Assembly: GCA_009760855.2 (NCBI GenBank)
Contig: WPIO01000121.1
Coordinates: 215,001-279,000 of the forward strand
Direction: 5' to 3'
DNA length: 64,000 nt
From: Cristatella mucedo
Taxonomy: Eukaryota; Bryozoa; Phylactolaemata; Cristatellidae
The notes under the pieces are model-generated. The model did not search any database. It was not told where the DNA came from and saw only the letters and a list, made by a program, of their open reading frames with translations. The position numbers and the translations under genes were made by a program. Below, one piece after another: positions 1 through 11,015 of the stretch (its first letter is position 1; each line of letters opens with the position of its first letter).

Positions 1-276
1 ATAGGTGGAGTACAAAGGGTAATGGTTCGAATATGGTTATTTTGAATTAGAAGATTCAGATATTAATACATTCAAAGAAAATTGTACCCCAGCGTTAGTA
101 GATGTTATGAATAGTGTTTCTTCTAGCATAACTAATATAAAAATGAGTCTTGTTATCCTCATTAAATTAGAAAATGTAAAGGGTGAAGCAATTTTTGCTG
201 TATTGAATGGTTCATTGCCAGCAATTTTGATAGGGTTTCTCATTTCGGATCAAATATTGGGAAACATTTTGGTGTA
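1..276. other. AT-rich flank upstream of the decayed DNA polymerase
   Basis: No gene is recognised here. The base composition matches the polymerase relic that follows, so this is probably more of the same mobile element. Short open stretches occur on both strands, the longest being 68 codons on the minus strand, and none shows a motif I can name. Confidence 0.4.
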
Positions 277-3200
277 ATGAATAAGACTCTTGATAACTGC
301 AATGAGGGTGGTTCTTCTTGCAGAGTTGTAAGGATGTTCAGTGCTAACGCAAAGCTTACGAGATATACTCTTCAAATTAGCGGTTCATATGTTCCTCTTC
401 CTGAAAAATTAAAAAATAAGAGGCGTATCATAAACTTGAAGAATACTGAAGATAATTATTGTGCATTATGGTGTGTTTTAAGAGCATTGCATCTAACTAT
501 ACATCTTAAAAAAGCAGATCGTAAATTAAGAGTTATATTACATGAGCAGTATTCAGATATATTACAGTTATTAAAACATTATTCTAAACAAATGATGAAG
601 ATGATCCGAGAAATCAATATAGTATTAATAATAGTGTTGCAATAAAAGTTGAGGATATTCAAAAACTTGCTAAACTACTTGCCAAATTACTATAGATGTT
701 TATGAATACACTTATTCTTTATTTCCATTCATTGTTAACTCTGAGTAGAGTGAGAATCATGTAGATCTTCTTTTATATGGTGATCAAGGAAAATCTCATT
801 ACGTTTATACGAATTTAAATCCTCTATGTCGAACTAGTAAAGATATTGGAAAGAAATGGGTTATTTTGTAAGAGATGTCTTTCATGCTTTTATGAACAAG
901 AAAAATTAGATGCTAATATTACTGATTGCAATTCAGAACATTTTGGAACATCTAAAGTGAAAATGCCATATGAAAATAGTAATTAAGACGGAACAGGTGA
1001 TCTAGTTATGCTTAGAGATTTTAATAAAATGATTAGGTCACCATTTGTTGCATATGCTTACTTTAAATGTTTGCTAGGTTCAATTGATAATCCAGATGAA
1101 GCAATAAAAGAATCATTTAATCAACATAAACCTTGCTCTGGTGCTTATGTTTTTTAGATCACGAGGGTAAAATCGTATCACAATATACTCAAACTTTTGG
1201 ATATGATTGTGTTGATAAATTCATTATCTCATTAGAGGAAGATTTCAAAAAGAATAAACAGGATCTTAAGAAGTTGCTTGAAAGATATATAAAATATATG
1301 ATAAATAATCTATGACAGAAGAAGAGAAAAAATAATAATATAATGCAGATGCTTGTTGGATATGTGGTAAATTCTTGGATAAAAGTGAAAAGGTTTTGGA
1401 TCACCATCACGTACCTGATAAATATAGAGGAGCAGGTCACGGTCCTTGTAAATCAAAATTAAAGATATCAATAACTTCACTTAAGCTTCCTGTTTATATT
1501 CATAATCTTAGATGATATGATTCTCATTTAATTGTTAGTGCTCTCAATTGTGATGAAGATAAAAAGCAAATAATTGCTATTAATAAAGAAATATTTTTAA
1601 GTATAGATTTCGGTGATATATGTTTCAGAGATTCTTATCAATTGTTGCACAGTTCTCCACCTAATCCAATGAAGAACGTATCAACGGTTGAGGATAAATT
1701 GGCCGCAATAAGACAACACTTTAATGAGTTTTAAGGAAAACCATATGATGATAAAAAGATAGCATTACTTACTAGAAAGAGTGTTTATCCATATGAGTAC
1801 ATGGATTCGTTTGCAAGACTTCAAGAAACAAACTTACCACTAATTGAAAAGTTTTATTCTAGTCTTAGTTGAGTTATCTCACAAGAAGATTATGAGCATG
1901 CAAATACAGTATGGAATGCATTTGAAATAAAGAATCTAAAAGACTATCATGACTTATATCAAATGTTTTATGTTTCAGGTTTGGCAGATGTTTTTGAGAG
2001 GTTTCGTGATCCAATAATTGAGCATTATGAAATAGATCCTGCAAAGTTCCTAACAACACCACAATTAACTTTGACTGCAGGTTTAAAACATACGGGTGTT
2101 GTTCTTTGGATTACTAACTGATTGAGATAGGTATTTATTCTTGGAAAAAGGAATACGTGGTGGAATGACACAAGTTTCAAAACGAATGGCTAAAGCAAAT
2201 AATCCTAGATGTATTGATTTTGATCCTAAGAAATTAACTTCATATCTTTTATACTTCGATTCAACTAATCTTTAAGGATGGGCAATGAAACTGAATTTGC
2301 TGGTGGTTTTAATTTTTTAACAAAACAAAAAGTAAAATTATGGAATGAGAATAAAGCTGATTTAATTAAGAAGTTTAACACACATCAAACAAAGGTTATG
2401 TCCTTGAAGTTGATATGCATTTTTCCTAAAGAAAAACATGATTATTTCTCTGAATATTCTTTACTTCCAGGGTGAACAAGAGAATAACCAAAGACAAATA
2501 TTTTAAATATCAAAAAGGATTTAATAGAGGCATTGATCCGGTACAAAAACTAGTTTTAGATTTAGAACCTAAAGAAAAATATGCTATTCATTATCTTAAT
2601 CTTAACAATTGTATGGAACTAGGTTATGAATTAACCAAATACATAAAGTATTAGAGTTTAATCAATCTAATTGGTTAGAAGAATATATTGATAACAATGC
2701 TAAGCTTAGGAATAATGCAAAGAATGATTTCGAAAAGGACTCCTTTAAGTTATTAAAAATTGTTTTCTTTCGCAAGACAATGGAGAATGTTCGTGGAAGG
2801 AAAATAATGGCATGGTTAAATGGAGAATTGGGTGATGATTTAGTTAGAACGAATAAGATTTATAAGATTCCTAGGTTTTTTGATAGGAAGATATTATCTA
2901 ATAACATTGTCTTTATAGAAAGTACCAAAGAAACAGTAACACTAAATAAACCTATTTATGTTGGATTCTGTATTCTTGATTTATCAAAGATGCTTATGCA
3001 AAATTTTTATTATCCAGCAATGTAGAAAAGATATGATTCAAAGATAAATTTATTATATACTGATTCACTTGTTATAGAGATTTTCACCAAAGATGCTTAC
3101 AAAGAATCTATTGCACATCCAGAGACTCTCGACTTAAATACATTTCCAGAAGATTATCCATTCTGGAAAGATGAAAAGCAAAAGCTATTATAAAAAGTAA

Positions 3201-3730
3201 TAGCAAACAAGTTGGTAAATTTAGAGATGAGACGACAGATAAAATAAAGTCAGCGACACTAAATGAATGTGTCTTCCAAAGACCAAAGCTTTACTTTTAT
3301 TCTGTTTATCTTGATGATATTTAAGTTGATAAGGAAGGGAAACAAATAGGATGTACTAGGATTTAATGTGAAATGAATGAAAGATATACCAAAGAAGGGA
3401 AGCAGATAGGACAATCTAAAAAAGCAAAGGGAGTAAATGAAACTGTAGTTGACAAGAATTTAAAACATTCAGTTTTAAAGTCATGTCTGAGTACTAAAGT
3501 AGATCAATCTTGTGAATATACATTGATTAGAAGTGAAAAACATTTAACGTATACTGTGAGACAGAACAAAGTTGCACTATCAGCATTCGAATCAAAATGT
3601 TACTGGTTAGACTGTGGTTGTTGTAGTTAGGCATACGGACATTACAATATTGCAGAAGTATTAAGTAATGGTACAAATCCAGGTTATCGTAAAAATTGTA
3701 TTATTAGTATAGATGCCAAAAAGGAAGATT
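277..3730 (+). pseudogene. Decayed protein-primed type B DNA polymerase of a Polinton/Maverick- or adintovirus-like element
   Basis: In intact elements this enzyme replicates the element's linear DNA by protein priming. Recognisable segments, in order: an N-terminal stretch in frame 1 (277-645); a zinc-knuckle-like stretch starting DACWICGK near 1348, followed by DHHHVPDKYRGAGH; the exonuclease-side stretch LPVYIHNLR then a stop then YDSHLI (about 1485-1535); LALLTRK-like and YPYEYMDSFARLQETNLP (about 1760-1840); GLADVFERFRD near 1980; a palm segment ending YFDSTNL, stop, GWAM (about 2255-2290); TLNKPIYVGFCILDLSK (about 2940-2990); LLYTDSLVIEI (about 3050), two residues shorter than the usual metal-binding motif; and a C-terminal tail near 3373-3650. 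The frame changes at about 1310, 2130, 2280, 2470, 2645 and 3195, and in-frame stops occur at for example 1336, 1516, 1732, 1870, 2273 and 3023. Such a copy cannot make the protein. The order and spacing of motifs identify the family; Polinton and adintovirus cannot be separated without the capsid and integrase genes, which are outside the window. Confidence 0.85.
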
Positions 3731-3882
3731 GAAAATACTAAACCAGCACCTGTAAAGAGAGTTAAATCTTCAGATAAAAAGAAAGATGATAAAAAACTAG
3801 CTGCTATAAAGAAGAGGTAGAACTATACGAATCAGTGGAGAAATTAAATATATATTAACAAACATATTTTCACTATTATGGG

Positions 3883-4194
3883 ATGGATCCCAAAGAAGAT
3901 GCTCAAGTTTCTGAAATTAATATTACCAGTTTTGATAGTGAATCTGAATATTCAAAAGACTCAATTGATGATCGTGATTACGATCCAGCAATGGAAACAG
4001 AAATGGAATCTGAGTCTTACGAGTCTGAAGCTTCCTCATACATTGACTCTGAATCAGGTAAGTTGGTAGATCTAGAAGAATTTCTATTTGGTAAACAACA
4101 TGAAGATCTCACTGAACATGAAGTTAAATCATATGAAGAATTCCTTGAAGGATTGGTTGATAGCTCTGACGGTGAAAAGATTAATTTCAATTAA
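3883..4194 (+). CDS. Acidic Ser/Glu/Asp-rich hypothetical protein (103 codons), possibly part of the Polinton-like relic
   Basis: The ORF begins MDPKEDAQ and is dominated by Asp, Glu and Ser (for example DSESEYSKDS and METEMESESYESEASS), ending in a less repetitive tail with EEFLEGLVDSSDG. It lies about 150 bp after the last recognisable polymerase residues, on the same strand and with the same AT-rich composition. Unlike the polymerase it has no internal stop over 103 codons. I do not recognise a family. It could be a small accessory gene of the element, an exon of a host gene, or chance. Confidence 0.35.
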   Translation: MDPKEDAQVSEINITSFDSESEYSKDSIDDRDYDPAMETEMESESYESEASSYIDSESGKLVDLEEFLFGKQHEDLTEHEVKSYEEFLEGLVDSSDGEKINFN

Positions 4195-4223
4195 GTGAAA
4201 ATTATATTTTCATATATAGAAAA

Positions 4224-4290
4224 TGGATTGGCGCCACTAACTCGTAGTGCCTCCATCTATTTGGAGTGCTGGTAGTGGCGGACTGGGTGA
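4224..4290. repeat. Nested inverted repeat (possible hairpin) just after the Polinton-like relic
   Basis: CGCCACTA at about 4232 is answered by TAGTGGCG at about 4273. Inside, CTCCA and TGGAG flank a six-base loop. The AT-rich composition of the element stops here, so this may be at or near its boundary, but I see no matching terminal inverted repeat at the other side. Confidence 0.4.
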
Positions 4291-5020
4291 CGCGATGAAC
4301 GCCCCAAGAGACGTCACCTGACATGACAACCGTTGCCCAACCCACTCAAAAGACTGTCATCTTTAAGGACTGTGAAATGAACTACCTTTGTTAATCGGCC
4401 GGTTCAGATTTGATTGCACGCCCTAAATCTACGCGCACTGTTCTAAAGCAACCTGTCATTAAAATAATTATATTGATTTAATTAAAATTGAACTAATGTG
4501 TTCAGCTCGCGAATTTGGCCAGCTTTAAGGTAAAGAACGACGCCGAAATCGCTGTGCGGTTACTTGAAAGTGCGACGGCAAAACTATTCCTTGCCTTGTG
4601 TGACGTCGAGCCTTCAGATTTCTTCTGCGATTCTCTTTACTCAGGAATTCCCCTACCGCAAATTATTAGCGACTTTTGGCCTGCGCTCTTGTTCGTTGCG
4701 GGCACGACTCCAAAACTCGTTCGGTCCGACAGAAAATGGAGAAGAACTGCAAACTCGCTACCGACAGAGCTCTGCGGACCTACGTCGTGCATCGAATAAA
4801 TCTAAGCATTCCCTCTCCGTTTGTTAACTGGTCCCTCTACTCGCTAACGCTTCTGCCTTCTCATGCAACCTCGCTCCTATCAACAGTCACGTGCTCGAAA
4901 ATCACCCGCTCCTCTAACACTGTTCATCTCGCGGTCTATCACGAAAAATCAAAATCCTGTTAGGCTAGTCAACAGTTTACATGTTACCACCAACTATGCG
5001 ATCATGCTTCCTTTACAGAA
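4291..5020. other. Unassigned interval with overlapping short plus-strand ORFs (4515-4963)
   Basis: Three overlapping plus-strand ORFs of 87-95 codons lie in different frames between 4515 and 4963. None has a recognisable motif, signal peptide or homology to the other genes here. The composition is more balanced than in the preceding relic. No gene is supported. Confidence 0.3.
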
Positions 5021-5024
5021 AATT

Positions 5025-5070
5025 TAAACACCCGTAAGAGGGATTAAGTTCTCTAATGGTGCTATGCAAA
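5025..5070 (+). repeat. Isolated L2/SINE-type 3' tail
   Basis: It contains AGGGATTAAGTTCTCT followed by a GGTGCTATGC-like end. This matches the conserved 3' tail shared by the SINEs and the L2-type LINE of this window. No tRNA-like head or LINE body precedes it. Confidence 0.5.
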
Positions 5071-5230
5071 TATTACATATTTATTCCTATGATTTTGGCG
5101 ATCGAGCCCTCTGTTTACAAGTACCAAAAGTCCTCTCACTTTAGCATAAAATCTAGGTGTCATGTTCCGAAGTGAAACTAAGCACGCCAATGACCCAGCG
5201 ATTTCCTTGCAGGTCGCTGCAAAACACCTA

Positions 5231-5375
5231 GATGTAATGTAATGGAATGTATCTCCGTCTGTAACGCCACAAAGTCATGAAGACATGTGGATGTTACGCA
5301 GGAGAGTTTTGTAAAGCGCACTCACAGCCTAAGCGGCTTTTGGTACGCATTCGGTTACAACAGTTTAAATCGTCT
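5231..5375 (-). repeat. Short 3' fragment of a second LINE family (here called R)
   Basis: This stretch, with CTCCGTCTGTAACGCCACAA and CACAGCCTAAGCGGC, closely matches intervals at 38.2 kb and, in reverse, 32.6-32.77 kb. The outer end carries TAATGTAATGG, a likely (TTACAT)n-type tail. At 38 kb the family's minus strand encodes LINE C-terminal protein, so coding orientation here is minus. Confidence 0.6.
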
Positions 5376-5496
5376 GAGGGAGCAATAAATAAATAAAATA
5401 AACGATAAAGGGGCACGATGAAGCCCATCTATTGCAAGTACGTATATTAATTTTGTACAATAACGATATAACACGCTACAATATATTTTCATATTC

Positions 5497-5628
5497 GCCG
5501 AGCTGGCTTGGTCTAGCACTTAAGGTGCTCGCGCCGACCAAGGTCTGACTGAGGACGTGAGCTCGCGACCTGAGACATACGTGAAGCGCCTGAATAGAGA
5601 TTAAATTCTCTTGGGGCGCTATATACAT
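5497..5628 (+). mobile_element. tRNA-derived SINE with L2-type 3' tail, copy 1
   Basis: The head reads GCCGAGCTGGCTTGGTCTAG, a box-A-like tRNA start, with a degenerate box B near GAGCTCGCGACCTG. It ends in GCGCCTGAATAGAGATTAAA followed by TTCTCTTGGGGCGCTATAT. The same head and tail occur at 9.57-9.70 kb (minus) and 10.31-10.44 kb (plus). The tail resembles the 3' end of the L2-type LINE of this window, so mobilisation by that LINE is likely. Confidence 0.75.
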
Positions 5629-5633
5629 GAATT

Positions 5634-5694
5634 ATATATATATATTTTTTTTAAATATATATTACATCATATATAATAATATAATAGAATGTGT

Positions 5695-5731
<37 letters not shown>

Positions 5732-5752
5732 GTATATATATTTTTTTTATAA
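5634..5752. repeat. (TA)n microsatellite after SINE copy 1
   Basis: TA dinucleotides with short T runs directly follow the SINE tail. The interval 5753-6600 after it holds no gene that I can support. Confidence 0.9.
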
Positions 5753-6599
5753 TACATGACCCTGTCACTGCAGGGCCGGCTAAACAAGCCGAATTATGGT
5801 GACTAGTTTATATGGGGATCATGCGAGCCACTCTGAAATATATGGGAAAGTAAGGATTCGAGGTTCGAGGCAGTGACGCTAGAGCTGACATCTGCTTTAG
5901 GTAATATAGTTGCCGTTAGTATAGGCCGTGGTCGCTGCTGAACACCTGGAACCGTCCGCCGGTGCTAAATAGACTTCTCTACAATATTATCTGCATTTTG
6001 GATACGCACTTGATACGCTAAGATGTGAGCGCTAGTCGTCGCTGTGGTGCTCCTGCTACTGTTAGTTTACCTGCCTGCACCGCTGCACCATTTACAAGTT
6101 CCTAGCCGAACTACGAGGTTCAGGCGTCCCCGGTATCCGTCGCGCATTGGCTGAAACTCGCTTTGTAACGAGCGCTGTGATTGCAGTCTATACCCGAACG
6201 AACACGGAATACGCACACCTCGTTTCTCGTTTGTAACTGCAAGTATTCGAAATGTCTTTGAGTTTTCAGCGTGATGTCATTAACGAGTGGCGGATATTTG
6301 CGGCACTTGAGAATGGCCTATCAAGCCGGCGGAAGTTTTGAGTGCAGCTGATAGGCGACTGGCGAAAACTCGGATGCAATAATTTTTTTATTTGGACGAG
6401 CGTCGGTCGCACTTTGTCGTCTCTGCTCACTTGCTCGTTGGTTTGTCTGCTACCAGCCGTTGGCGGCGCTCCCATTGGTCAGTTGTTCGTACAAACGCAC
6501 AAACAGGTCGAGACGCTGCTCGGCCCGAGACGCAGCAGCAGCAACTTGAGGTGACCGCCATTTTACTTTAATTGTCTCTAGGTTTAGCTCAGCTGCCAG

Positions 6600-7060
6600 T
6601 CGCGACATCGCCACTGTCAGGCCGATGACATCTAGGCGCGTTTCCTCCATTGCCTGGGCTGCCGCTGCTGGTCTGAAAGCGCTCAGGACCGGACGCTCAT
6701 TCGCTTTCCCACACGCACCCGTGCTGGGTTTGTTTGCGCTTCGCTCGCCCGCGTCGCTCAGTGCGCACCGATTGCGACCAGAAATCAAACAGGAGCGACG
6801 CCTCGCCGGTAATCCTGCCAATTGTCTGCGGCGCGCCGTGACGTCGCCACAGTCACTGGCGTGCGTTCGACGCGCCGCTGCGCCGGTGGCGGTATGAAAG
6901 CGGCGGCGTCGGCCCGAATGGAGCGGCGGCACAGAGACGACGTGCGGCGGCGGCAGCTGGGGCGGCTTCGGCTGCCTCGGCGGCGGTCGATACTCGCCGC
7001 TTGCGTTCTTCCTGAGGCTGCTCTGCCTGCTGATTGCAGCCAGAGGCGATCACGCATCAC
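6600..7060 (+). pseudogene. Relic promoter and first exon of a gene A paralogue
   Basis: The block 6625-7045 aligns by eye with 8990-9368, which holds the gene A promoter and signal-peptide exon. Shared stretches include the GGTTTGTTTGCGCTTCGCTCGCC-like zone and the exon end CTGCTCTGCCTGCTGATTG-CAGCCAGAG. Three key signals are lost: the TATA-like element CATAAAAAG of gene A is TATGAAAG near 6893; the start ATG is GTG at 6942; and the splice donor GT after CAGCCAGAG is GC at 7046. The strongly GC-rich zone 6800-7030 would look like a CpG island. The overlapping ORFs here are compositional artefacts. Confidence 0.6.
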
Positions 7061-7886
7061 GCCGCTTGCCTGAATCCTTGGATGCATTCGCGCGATTTTG
7101 GATGAATTCGGATGACTTTGGGTTTTGGATGGATTCGCACTTTTATTTTTATTTCAGTACGCGCGCGTCAGCCAAGCGAACGGCGCCAGTCTCCGAGATG
7201 CTGCAGCCGCCGAGCACAGGTAGCAGAGCAATGGACAATGGCGGCGAGCTGGCATTCTAACATTTTAATTTCCTTGGCATTTGTACTTGAACAAGAAGAA
7301 AGCGAGGCGGAAGCGATGCGCTTCATTTGCGTCTAGAATTTTGGCCTCGTGGAGAAGCTGGTATGAAATTGAATGAAAGTCAATGCTGGCTTTTCTCGCG
7401 CCGCCATTGCTTAGGTTGAGCCTGGCGCTGGAATTAGCGGGCCGCCAGCCAACCGGGCATTTCACGTTTCCCTACTGTGAAAATGTTCTTTCCTGTTTTT
7501 ATGCGATCTGAAGCGGCCTTCTTCAGCAATGAATAAACGAAACGGAAAGTAACCAAGGTCTCGTAAAGAGCACATTCGCGGTAACGATTGAATTGACGAC
7601 GATCGTTGCAATTGACTTAAGCAAATATTTCGTGCTCTTCAGAGCGTCAGGCAAAAAACTAATTTCCGGAAATGAAACTAGACAAACAGCCCCCGTGCTG
7701 TGAGTGCTAGCGTTTTTCGGAATACCGGGTTGAGCCAGCGTTGCTCGCTCAGGTGCGACGCGCATACTTTCGGCAGAAAGTGGAGCGGAAGCTGCTTTAA
7801 GCCTGCAGAGGTTACTTTGATGATCATGTACTTCGCTCACAACCGAATGCGGTCAGGGCCAAGAGCTTTCAGTGCCTACTCTTTCC
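7061..7886. other. Interval without recognised gene
   Basis: Short ORFs occur on both strands (up to 105 codons on the minus strand at 7523-7840), but none has recognisable motifs. Nothing else is seen. Confidence 0.3.
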
Positions 7887-8095
<209 letters not shown>

Positions 8096-8989
8096 CTAAA
8101 TCTCAAAATCCTTATCAAAATCCTGACTGCATGTAAAAATGTAAACCAGCGGTTAATAAAAGTATTGTCGCCGCGTGCCATCGCGATGGATCTCCGTAAA
8201 TTATTGCCGGCTACCTGCTTCAGCCAAAGCAGATTTTTTTGCACATCTCAGTTGTCCGTCACGTATTCTCTGGGTGGATGTGCCCCTACGATTCAGCACC
8301 GGCAGATACGAAGGAAATACATAGTTAGTGCGACATGTGGCCATTTTTCGGGCCCATAAGCGTACAGTCCAGTCACGTGGCTTAAGGAGCTGCTTTCCAT
8401 TCATCCCCGGATGCTTAACAAATTGCTAGCCACTTGCTCCTTCAGGTCCATCGCAGCGTACGAAACTTATATGCAGACGAAGGGCTTGACACTATTTACT
8501 TTTAACTCTCCTGCAATTGCGCCTGTGCACACTTCTCTTGTCTCGTTTCGCAGCAAACAAAATGATATTTCTATGCAAGATATTTCCGTTAAATTTCCAT
8601 GCGAGCTCCTGAGACCGCAGGACTCACCAAGCGCAGTATACTTGAGCGAGGACAGTGTCGTATCCGTGGTTCTCTCTCTGGAACACTTTTAACAAAAGAC
8701 TAAGATTTCCTTCAGTGTTTCTTAAAACACGGCCTGACTATGCTTGGTTTTCTTGAGTAAGAAACGCGTCGTATTTCTCCGCTCTCTCTCGCTCTCTCTC
8801 TCACTCTCACTCTCGAAGAAGGAGAAGCAGATGAAAGAGAAGAATAATATCAAGTCAAATATCGCATTAGGTCTCCCTCTTATAATCATGGAGCAGTCGC
8901 TGCTAATCACGTGCGACTGCTGCTGCCTGAGTAAATTAAGGTGACAGAATTATAAAATGCTCAATGCTAGCTGACTATAGTCAGACTGT
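8096..8989. other. Interval without recognised gene; short CT tract at 8781-8816
   Basis: A plus-strand ORF of 93 codons (8411-8692) shows no recognised family. A CT microsatellite lies at 8781-8816. From about 8990 the sequence becomes GC-rich as part of the gene A promoter block. Confidence 0.3.
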
Positions 8990-9216
8990 AGCCGCCGCAA
9001 GGCGCACGCGTGCCTTTCCTCAACTGCCGGCGCTGCCGCTTCTGTCTGACAACGACAAGGAAAGGATCCGCGCCCGTTCGCTTCCCGCCCCGCCCTCGCT
9101 TTGTTTGAGCTTCGCTCACCTGCCTCGCTCAAAGCGCGCGACGATCGCGACCGGAGATCAAACAAGCGAGCGACGCCGCGCCGCCGTTTTCCGGCCTCTC
9201 GTGCGCATCGCGCCAG

Positions 9217-9225
9217 CATAAAAAG
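9217..9225 (+). promoter_or_regulatory. TATA-like element upstream of gene A
   Basis: CATAAAAAG lies 56 bp before the proposed start ATG at 9281, inside a GC-rich block that is duplicated at 6.6-7.05 kb. A start of transcription near 9245-9250 would leave a short 5' leader. Confidence 0.5.
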
Positions 9226-9280
9226 GGCGGCGGCGGTGGCGGCGGCGGCGGTGCGAATCGAACCGCGGCCAGCCGGCGAC

Positions 9281-9368
9281 ATGCAGTGGCAGCGGCGGCA
9301 GCATCGGCTGCTCTGCGGTCGCGTCACGCTCCACACGCAGCTACTCTGCCTGCTGCTCGCAGCCAGAG
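9281..9368 (+). CDS. Gene A exon 1, signal peptide
   Basis: The ATG at 9281 opens a frame beginning [13 protein letters not shown] and ending [10 protein letters not shown], a plausible signal peptide. A strong donor (AG then GTGAGC) follows at 9369, leaving phase 1, which fits the PAN exon. A near copy at 9834-9915 has a stop directly after its ATG. Confidence 0.6.
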
Positions 9369-10449
9369 GTGAGCAACAGCGCCGCGCCGCGCCGCGCCGC
9401 ACAGAGCTGCGGCCTTTTGGACGAGCGGCAGTCCTGCCGCAGCCGCCGTGCGAGCATCAGATCTGGAGCATCCGAATGGCGGCCGCCGCCGCCGCCTCTG
9501 CCGGCTACCGCTCTCTTCTCCGCATTCGCATCGGCATGGCCGCCGCCACCGCGGCCGGTAGCGGCTGAGTTATATATGCATGTATTTCATTTGTATAGCG
9601 CCCCAAGATAACTTAATCTCTATTCAGGCGCTTCACATATGCCTCGGTGCTCGAGCCCAGGACCTCAGCCAGACCTTGGTCGAGGCGAGCACCTGAGCTG
9701 AAGTAAAGACTTGAAGAATGAGACGCTCCGATATCTTCCGAAAATTGATTGTACGATATTAAATACGATAATAATAAAACAGTATAATTATAAAAGAATA
9801 TATATTATGTTACGATAGTTTAATAACTGTATAATGTAGTGCCAGCTTTGGCTGCTCTGCCGTCACTCCGTGCTACACGTGCAGCTCTTCGGTCTGCTGC
9901 TGCTCTGTGCTAGAGGTGAGCGACAGCGCCGAGCCAAGCCGCTCAGCTCTAGGCCTTTCGGACGAAGGCACGAGCCGCAGTCAAGCCGCAGCCGCCGCGT
10001 GAGCTGCAGGCGGATCTACGACTGGCGGTCGCCGCCTCCGCCGACTGCTGCTCTCTACTCTGCATTCGCACCGGCATGGCCATGGCTGCAGTTTAGAAGT
10101 GAATGAGCTCCGGATAGAGATGAGCTGTTATTTGCCGAATATTCGTCGTACTATGTTACATTCGATTACATGATCGCTACAAATGATAAAGATGGTAATT
10201 TATATTAAATGTTACTATAATCTAATAAGGATGGAGCGATTAATTTGACGTTGCGTTCATTGATATTTACCTGAGTTTCAACGCGAAGTATGCGACGCGC
10301 GAGAGATGTTTGCCGAGCTGGTTCGGTCTAGCCGTTAAGGTGCTCGCCCCGACCAAGGTCTGACTGAGGTCTTGGGCTCAAGCCCCGAGGCATATGTGGA
10401 GCGCCTGAATAGAGATTAAGTTCTCTTGGGGCGCTATATAAAAAATGTA

Positions 10450-10480
<31 letters not shown>

Positions 10481-10482
10481 GT

Positions 10483-10529
<47 letters not shown>

Positions 10530-10713
10530 TTATATATATATATATATATATATATACCGTTAAATCCAGCGGCAGGATTGACCGAGGAATTTGCGACCGC
10601 CGTCGCCGTGGATGTGAGCGTCGACCTGTGCTCAAATTTAAGCCAGCCTTGCGACGAGCTCAAACTACACAGAGCAGATCAAGGACATACATATATATAT
10701 ATATATATGTCAC

Positions 10714-10746
<33 letters not shown>

Positions 10747-10918
10747 CCCTATATATATATAATATATATATATATATGTATATATTATATATATAATATT
10801 AATATATAGAATACTAATATATATATATGTATATAGGGACATATATATATATATATATATATATATGCATAAATGAAAATAAATAAATAAATAAATGCGC
10901 TATATAAATTAAATATAC

Positions 10919-11015
<97 letters not shown>

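Noticed and set aside
277-3730. Alternative genetic code to explain in-frame stops of the polymerase
   Set aside because: All three stop codons occur, there are true frameshifts, and the metal-binding motif is shortened; decay is simpler than recoding.
6450-7087. 160- and 100-codon Arg/Ala-rich minus-strand ORFs
   Set aside because: High GC content keeps all frames open; the block aligns with the gene A promoter region, which argues for noncoding origin.
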